DNA from: Desulfocapsaceae bacterium
GTDB lineage: Bacteria; Desulfobacterota; Desulfobulbia; Desulfobulbales; Desulfocapsaceae
Assembly (NCBI GenBank): GCA_029934775.1
Contig: JAOZLO010000067.1
Span: 1-10,467, forward strand
Length of the DNA stretch: 10,467 bases
Direction: 5' to 3'
A program made the position numbers and the translations under genes. The notes beneath the pieces were generated by a model. The model was not told the DNA's origin. It ran no database searches and saw only the letters and a list, made by a program, of their open reading frames with translations. Positions 6,519 to 10,467 of this stretch are shown piece after piece (within the stretch, counting starts at the first letter, position 1; each line of letters opens with the position of its first letter).

Positions 6519-7904
6519 ATGAAAGTAGATACAGTTCTTGTTAATGGAATAATTGTCACAGCACACAATCGTTTTGAAGGTACTATAGGCATTAAGGATG
6601 GTCAAATAGCCTATCTCACAAATAATAAAATTGATATCGATGCTGATGAGTTGATTGATGTAGCCGGGAAATATATTATTCCGGGTGCAATTGATGCTCA
6701 TGTTCACTTCCAGGATCCCGGTGCAACCGGACGAGAGGATTTTGAACATGGTACCAAGGCATGTGCGGTCGGGGGCATAACAACCGCTATCTCGCAGCCG
6801 GTAAATGATCCTCCTGTTTTCGATCAGGAAATATATAACGAGACGGTTCAATGTTACGCTGGACGGGGGGTGATTGACTATGGGCTGCACGCAGGAGGAT
6901 CATCAAAAAACATAGAGAATATTGAATCGTTGTGGAGTAACACCGGTTCTCCGGCTCTCAAAATCATGATGTGCTACTCTCCTGAGAGTTACGGTATGGT
7001 GAACGATGGTCAGTTATTTCAAATAATGGAAACCTTAAGCACGCACAATGGCCTTGCTTACGTCCATGCTGAGAACCAGTCTCTCGTCGAGATGCTGGAA
7101 AAAAAGTTAAGGAAACAAGGGCGTAAGGATCCACTCTCATATCTTGCCTCAAGGCCGTCATATGTTGAAACAGAAGCGGTCCACAGGGCACTGGTGATTG
7201 CTGAACAAACTGGATGCAGGCTAGTGATTGCCCATGTTTCCTGCGCGGAATCACTTGAAATGATAGCAGCCGCACGGTCGAGAGGGCTTGAAGTCTTTGC
7301 CGAATCATGCCCCCATTTTTTTGCGTTTATAGATAAAGATATTGAAGAACACGGACCTTATTTGAAATTTTCCCCTGTAATGCGAGATCGGCATAATTTT
7401 GAGAAGATGTGGGAATCTCTTGCTAAAGGTTATGTTCATACAATAGGTTCAGACCATTGCCCATACGAAGCCGAAGAAAAAAAGCCAGGTGAAAAATGCA
7501 TCTGGGATGCCCCCAATGGTGTTCCTGGATTAGAGGTTATGCTTCCAGTCTTTTTAGATGGTGTATCGAATGGCCGCATTACCTTGGAGAAACTTGTTGA
7601 GGTCACCAGTTATAACGTTGCCAGAATTTATGATCTTTATCCGTGTAAAGGCTCCCTTTTGCCAGGTTCTGATGCCGATATAGTCATTATAGATATGGAA
7701 TTGGGAAAAACTTTTTCAAGGGAAGATATCAAGTCAAAATGTCAATATTCCCCCTATTTAGGTATGGCCTTAAAGGGGTGGCCGGTTATGACTATGGTTC
7801 GGGGCACCATTGTTGCTCAGGATGGTAAGATCTGTGTTTCGCCGGGATACGGCAAATATTATTCCAGAAATAGCTTCTCAAGCAATTCCTATCGTACGTT
7901 TTGA
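6519..7904 (+). CDS. Cyclic amidohydrolase, D-hydantoinase/dihydropyrimidinase-like
   Basis: This is a 461-residue metal-dependent enzyme of the amidohydrolase superfamily that hydrolyses cyclic amide bonds, as in hydantoins, dihydropyrimidines, allantoin or dihydroorotate. All metal ligands are visible: His61 and His63 in DAHVHFQDPG, Lys148 (probably carboxylated) in ALKIMMCYS, His183 in YVHAEN, His239 in IAHVSC, and Asp312 in GSDHCPYE. The SDHCPY and APNGVPGLEVMLP motifs, plus the C-terminal KGWPVMTMVRG, resemble hydantoinase/dihydropyrimidinase more than PyrC or allantoinase. The exact ring is not determined. GAGGAA (6508-6513) lies five bases before the ATG. As last gene of the operon it probably opens the imported ring, or acts on the product of the AMDase-like enzyme. 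No strong terminator follows; only an AT-rich palindrome, TATGAA-A-TTCATA (7940-7952), lies downstream. Confidence 0.88.
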   Translation: MKVDTVLVNGIIVTAHNRFEGTIGIKDGQIAYLTNNKIDIDADELIDVAGKYIIPGAIDAHVHFQDPGATGREDFEHGTKACAVGGITTAISQPVNDPPVFDQEIYNETVQCYAGRGVIDYGLHAGGSSKNIENIESLWSNTGSPALKIMMCYSPESYGMVNDGQLFQIMETLSTHNGLAYVHAENQSLVEMLEKKLRKQGRKDPLSYLASRPSYVETEAVHRALVIAEQTGCRLVIAHVSCAESLEMIAAARSRGLEVFAESCPHFFAFIDKDIEEHGPYLKFSPVMRDRHNFEKMWESLAKGYVHTIGSDHCPYEAEEKKPGEKCIWDAPNGVPGLEVMLPVFLDGVSNGRITLEKLVEVTSYNVARIYDLYPCKGSLLPGSDADIVIIDMELGKTFSREDIKSKCQYSPYLGMALKGWPVMTMVRGTIVAQDGKICVSPGYGKYYSRNSFSSNSYRTF

Positions 7905-7973
7905 AGATGATTATGGTAGTTAAGAATGGTTAAGTATAATATGAAATTCATACTTTATGCTGACTTTCTTAGG

Positions 7974-8186
7974 CTATTTACAAGGAATCCATAAATTCAG
8001 TTTGGAGGCGGGCATACTGCTTACTCCTATCCTACGAGCTTTTTCCATTCTGTGATTGCCATCAATCAAGTTATATCGCCCAGGAGAAATTTTAGCCAAT
8101 AAAACTGGCAGTGAGATGTCAACTGAATCCACATGAGATTCGTCGATGGATGAAAAACTTTTGTATATTTCTTTAACCAGTGCTAC
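7974..8186 (-). pseudogene. Remnant of a ParB/sulfiredoxin-fold domain gene
   Basis: On the minus strand this frame encodes VALVKEIYKSF, then SVDISLPVLLAKI, then RYNLIDGNHRMEKARRIG and a stop at 7974-7976. The IDGNHR..KA...G pattern, preceded by a strand ending in a proline (LPVLL), is the signature of the ParB N-terminal/sulfiredoxin-like fold. The only standard start in frame before the motif is the GTG at 8130-8132, which would give just 52 codons and remove the usual N-terminal part. Matching sequence seems to continue upstream into the 3' end of the MFS gene, where the frame closes at a TGA (8238-8240). The expected tail after the motif (a short FLT-like segment and an aromatic C-terminus) is missing, although another frame reads FMDSL, hinting at a frameshift. 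I regard it as a degraded fragment. A tiny functional protein translated from the MFS message is the alternative. Confidence 0.55.
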
Positions 8187-9327
8187 GCGCTCTCGGAAAT
8201 AATGCGATAACCGGAATAGCGAACAGTGGGATGCAGGTCATTACAGTAAGAACTGGGGTGATTGTATAGGTGTCGGCAAGTTTCCCGACAATCGGGGCGA
8301 TAACGCCCCCAAGGCCGTAGGCGAAGCCCATCATCAGGCTCGCCACCATAGAACGCCCTTTAGGAGCCAAAGTCTGGGCCATTGTGACCCCAAGGGGAAG
8401 GGGTGCCAGAACGAAACCACCTGCCAGTGCTGCCCCGAAATAGATCCAGTTACCATTGAGTTGCATAAGCAACCAAAGAGCCGGACCCATAAGTAGAAAG
8501 GTGAAAAGAAAAACAGGCTTAAATCCGATACGGTCGGAAATATATCCGGAAAGCAGACCGCTCAAGGTACCCGAGACAAGAAAGAGCGCGTAAATTGTCC
8601 CTGCTGAAACCACACTGAATCCTTTTTGTACAAAAAGCACAGGCATGAATGTCAAAAATGACTGACCCACTAACGCCCGCAGGAACATGACCAGCCAAAT
8701 TAAGGCAATAACTTTCCAGGCACTCCCCAGACTTTCCTTGAGCGCTCCGAAAAAACCAGAGTGCTTCATTCCCTCACTCTGGGGCTTTGGTATCACAGTA
8801 AATAGGTAAGCCAGGACCAGCAAACCTGCAATCATAGTGGCAGGCATGGCTGTCAAACCAAAAAACGCAACGTACCAGGTAATAAAGAGGGGGCCGAGAC
8901 CAAAAGCCAGTGTCCCGCCAGTGTTGAATATGGACATGGAAAAACCGGCCTTCGTACCTGCGTAAAGAGGCACCATTCCGGTGACTGAAGGATGGAACAT
9001 TGATGACCCGACGGAACCGAGAGCCACACACAGCAACAGTATCCAGAAATTAGGGGCAATCCCCGTCAGTGGTATAAACACGATGGTCAGTGACATACCG
9101 ATGAAGATGAAAGCACGAGACTGATAACGGTCGGCCAGATAACCGACTGTTGGCTGGATGATGAAGGCCAGCAGGCGCATCGTACCGGCAATGATCCCGA
9201 CCTGGGTCAATGAGAGACCAAGTTTGTCGACAAAAACTGGAAAAAGAGGATTGATAAAGGAAGTGTAAAAATCACCGGTAAAATGAATGAGGGTCAGAGC
9301 AAAAAGGATTTTTAGGTTGGAAGACAT
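8173..9327 (-). CDS. MFS exporter, fosmidomycin-resistance (Fsr) type
   Basis: This 384-residue inner-membrane protein has about 12 hydrophobic segments, typical of the major facilitator superfamily. The N-terminal HFTGDFYTSFINPLFPVF (15-32) and SMFHPSVTGMVP (109-120) resemble the Fsr drug:proton antiporter group. Motif A appears in both halves: GYLADRYQSR (62-71) and GYISDRIGFK (261-270). The ATG at 9327 directly precedes the conserved region and has only a weak ribosome site. The substrate cannot be read from sequence; fosmidomycin export is just the family name. It faces the operon tail to tail. The sequence looks richer in G+C than the neighbours, which may indicate separate origin. An inverted repeat with a TetR-operator look (9346-9390) lies just upstream and may control it, though no regulator gene is next to it. 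Confidence 0.87.
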   Translation of the reverse strand: MSSNLKILFALTLIHFTGDFYTSFINPLFPVFVDKLGLSLTQVGIIAGTMRLLAFIIQPTVGYLADRYQSRAFIFIGMSLTIVFIPLTGIAPNFWILLLCVALGSVGSSMFHPSVTGMVPLYAGTKAGFSMSIFNTGGTLAFGLGPLFITWYVAFFGLTAMPATMIAGLLVLAYLFTVIPKPQSEGMKHSGFFGALKESLGSAWKVIALIWLVMFLRALVGQSFLTFMPVLFVQKGFSVVSAGTIYALFLVSGTLSGLLSGYISDRIGFKPVFLFTFLLMGPALWLLMQLNGNWIYFGAALAGGFVLAPLPLGVTMAQTLAPKGRSMVASLMMGFAYGLGGVIAPIVGKLADTYTITPVLTVMTCIPLFAIPVIALFPRARSTG

Positions 9328-9345
9328 ATGGCGGGCCCCAGGAAG

Positions 9346-9390
9346 TTTAGCAAGACAGACTGGTCTGCCGCTTATGTTTGTCTGGCTAAA
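9346..9390. repeat. 45-bp imperfect inverted repeat upstream of the MFS gene, possible operator
   Basis: The arms at 9346-9360 and 9376-9390 match as an inverted repeat at 13 of 15 positions, with a 15-base centre. Inside sits a smaller repeat, CAGAC-TG-GTCTG (9356-9367), of the kind many TetR-type repressors of efflux genes bind. It lies 19 bases before the MFS ATG. A perfect -35-like TTGACA (minus strand, 9411-9416) is placed upstream, but its -10 is poor. No T-run follows on either strand, so it is not a terminator. Confidence 0.4.
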
Positions 9391-9554
9391 TTGGTACCAG
9401 GATCATCTTCTGTCAATAAAGACTTGATACAAGTTATAGAAATTAAGCAAAATCTTCAAAAGATATTGTCTTACTTCAGAAATTATCTTAAACTCTTCAT
9501 CTTATATTCTCATTCAACAGTAATACAGGACACTAACATAAAGGGAGAATACCG

Positions 9555-9883
9555 ATGGCACCAAGAACAAAATATGACCTGGATTTATTCAGGACACTCG
9601 TAAAAACCAAAATGAAATTACTACAGAGATGTCCATCAAAAACAGTGCTACATTTAATAACCTTTTGTTGAAATTGATAGAGGCCGATAAAAAATATTAT
9701 GCAGTAAAAGATGGTACTAAAAGAGCTGCTGTAAAGAAAGCATTGAAAGCTACTATTGGAAAAAATAAAACTCTTACATTATCATCTAAGATGCTTAAAA
9801 ATAATGGCTTTAAACCTGGTGATGGTTTTAATATCAGGATTGTAAAAAATAAGATAATACTGACACTTACTGAAGATTTATAA
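9555..9883 (+). pseudogene. Small gene with AbrB-like C-terminus, apparently split by a frameshift
   Basis: A good ribosome site (AAGGGAGA, 9541-9548) precedes the ATG at 9555, which starts MAPRTKYDLDLFRTLVK but runs to a stop at 9669-9671. A second frame covers the rest. It is open from 9578 and contains an ATG at 9629 that has no ribosome site. It encodes NEITTEMSIKNSATFNNLLL and ends at 9883. Adding one base to the A-run at 9603-9606 region would join both into about 109 residues. The second half ends in LTLSSKMLKNNGFKPGD followed by alternating strands (FNIRIVKNKIILTL), like an AbrB/SpoVT or SymE swapped hairpin. The middle is helical and lysine-rich. I do not recognise the full protein. 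Either the gene is broken, the sequence has an indel, or only the 84-residue protein from 9629 is made. A DNA-binding or antitoxin-like role is only a guess. Confidence 0.45.
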
Positions 9884-9893
9884 ACGGTTGATT

Positions 9894-9911
9894 TAGTTAA
9901 CCATAGTTAAC
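9894..9911. repeat. Tandem TAGTTAAC repeat in front of the cupin gene
   Basis: TAGTTAAC occurs at 9894-9901 and again at 9904-9911, a period of ten bases, about one helical turn. Each copy holds the palindrome GTTAAC. The second copy touches the ribosome site of the cupin gene. It could be a small operator, or chance in AT-rich DNA. Confidence 0.3.
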
Positions 9912-9917
9912 AGGTGA
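9912..9917 (+). promoter_or_regulatory. Ribosome binding site favouring a TTG start for the cupin gene
   Basis: AGGTGA lies five bases before an in-frame TTG at 9923-9925. The alternative GTG at 9914 lies inside this site and would have none of its own. Confidence 0.55.
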
Positions 9918-9922
9918 AGCAT

Positions 9923-10282
9923 TTGAAGAAAGTTAATCTCGCAGAAAAATTCTCTCTATTTGATGGGCACTGGGAGCCAAAGATAGCCGGTGAGCTAAAT
10001 AATCAATATGTAAAGTTAGCAAAATTAAAAGGTGAGTTTGTCTGGCACCACCATGAGAATGAAGACGAGTTTTTTATGGTGATAAAGGGCCATCTTACAA
10101 TAAAATTAAGGGACGAAGATATAGAGTTAGATGAGGGTGAATTTTGCATCATTCCCAGAGGAGCAGAGCATATGCCAGTAGCTGAAGAAGAAGTTCATGT
10201 AATGATGTTCGAGCCTAAAAGTACTGTTAATACGGGGAGTACTGATTCTGACAAAACCATCAATGACATTGTAAGAATATAG
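9923..10282 (+). CDS. Single-domain cupin protein
   Basis: This small cytoplasmic beta-barrel protein has 119 residues if started at TTG 9923, giving the common family N-terminus MKKVNLAEKFSLF. A GTG at 9914 would add three residues. Numbered from that GTG, cupin motif 1 is GEFVWHHHENEDEFFMVIKG (40-59) with metal ligands His45, His47 and Glu52. Motif 2 is GEFCIIPRGAEHMPVA (75-90) with His86. All four expected metal ligands are present. The C-terminal FEPKSTVNTG is also typical of this small-cupin group. Members are commonly annotated as cupin or mannose-6-phosphate isomerase-like, but their reaction is mostly unknown, and nothing here fixes it. It follows the broken small gene by about 40 bases and has no clear partner; a link to the TRAP operon is not supported. 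Confidence 0.88.
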   Translation: MKKVNLAEKFSLFDGHWEPKIAGELNNQYVKLAKLKGEFVWHHHENEDEFFMVIKGHLTIKLRDEDIELDEGEFCIIPRGAEHMPVAEEEVHVMMFEPKSTVNTGSTDSDKTINDIVRI

Positions 10283-10324
10283 TATTGATTTGTAGTTGGT
10301 TAGATCTGATCGGACGGGTTCGTT

Positions 10325-10365
10325 AAAAAAAATCTCACCTGTGAGCTTCAGCGGGTCCGGTGAAA
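10325..10365 (-). terminator. Likely intrinsic terminator of the minus-strand gene at the right edge
   Basis: On the minus strand TTTCACC (10359-10365) can pair with GGTGAGA (10333-10339), including one wobble pair, and is followed at once by eight T (10325-10332). A competing short hairpin, CTCA-CAGG-TGAG, lies in the 3' arm. The position, just past the stop at 10373, suits termination of the partial gene. Confidence 0.5.
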
Positions 10366-10372
10366 CGGTTGA

Positions 10373-10467
10373 TTATGCTTGTTTTTTATATTTATTTAGC
10401 ATTTGGTCGAGTGAGTTTGCAAATGATTGCCTATCACGTTTCGTTATAGCGGATGGACCACCTGTTT
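10373..10467 (-). CDS. C-terminal end of an unidentified protein, 5' part outside window
   Basis: The minus strand is open from the window edge to a TAA at 10373-10375, with 30 full codons visible: GGPSAITKRDRQSFANSLD followed by QMLNKYKKQA. The charged, helix-forming tail with Lys-rich end, the tidy stop and the terminator-like hairpin just beyond all support a real gene end. I do not recognise the family from this piece. It points towards the cupin gene, so the two are convergent. Confidence 0.5.
   Translation of the reverse strand, partial: TGGPSAITKRDRQSFANSLDQMLNKYKKQA

Noticed and set aside
6333..6890. 185-codon minus-strand open frame across the dctM-amidohydrolase junction.
   Set aside because: It is antisense to two well-supported genes and to their gap, and shows no recognisable domain.
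7932..7955. AT-rich palindrome after the amidohydrolase gene as a terminator.
   Set aside because: The stem is short and almost all A-T, with no T-run directly after it; at most a weak stop signal.
9328..9603. 91-codon plus-strand open frame beginning next to the MFS start.
   Set aside because: It crosses the inverted repeat and the real ribosome site of the next gene, lacks its own ribosome site, and its composition looks non-coding.
9882..10374. AAACGGTTGATT occurs at 9882-9893 and 10363-10374, flanking the cupin gene like target-site repeats.
   Set aside because: A few 12-base repeats are expected by chance in 10 kb, there are no terminal inverted repeats or transposase, and the second copy covers the stop codon of another gene.

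Overview
The window (about 43% G+C by eye) looks like part of a Gram-negative, probably anaerobic, proteobacterial chromosome. A desulfobacterial (former deltaproteobacterial) origin is my best guess, from the gene style, the three-gene TRAP transporter and the AT-rich codon use. That is an inference; no taxonomic marker is present.

Layout. The left end (3-1055) holds the 3' nine-tenths of a C45-family Ntn acyltransferase/amidohydrolase gene. Positions 1100-1438 carry a decayed C-terminal fragment of a hydantoinase-like amidohydrolase. A FadR-type (FCD) GntR regulator lies on the minus strand (1664-2365). It is divergent from a tight plus-strand operon: an arylmalonate decarboxylase/maleate isomerase-like enzyme (2896-3624), TRAP transporter dctP-dctQ-dctM (3658-6463, each junction overlapping or close), and an intact hydantoinase/dihydropyrimidinase-type amidohydrolase (6519-7904). 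The regulator and the operon have matching TTGACT-type promoters. The same 13-bp word, TGTATACATGAAC, lies at each predicted transcription start, so the regulator probably controls both itself and the operon.

Right of the operon the window turns to accessory genes. There is a ParB/sulfiredoxin-fold remnant (7974-8186, minus) overlapping the end of a fosmidomycin-resistance-type MFS exporter (8173-9327, minus), which has a large inverted repeat just upstream. Then come a small, apparently frameshifted gene with an AbrB-like C-terminus (9555-9883), a cupin protein best started at a TTG (9923-10282), and the 3' end of an unidentified minus-strand gene with its own likely terminator (10325-10467).

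How the genes may work together. The TRAP system would import a carboxylate-bearing compound. The amidohydrolase would open a cyclic amide, ureide or imide ring. The AMDase-like enzyme, which keeps only the second of the two family cysteines, would decarboxylate a malonate-type product or act on a related dicarboxylate. The GntR protein would sense the substrate or a product. The order of steps and the substrate are inferences. The C45 enzyme and the hydantoinase remnant suggest this locus has repeatedly hosted amide-catabolism genes.
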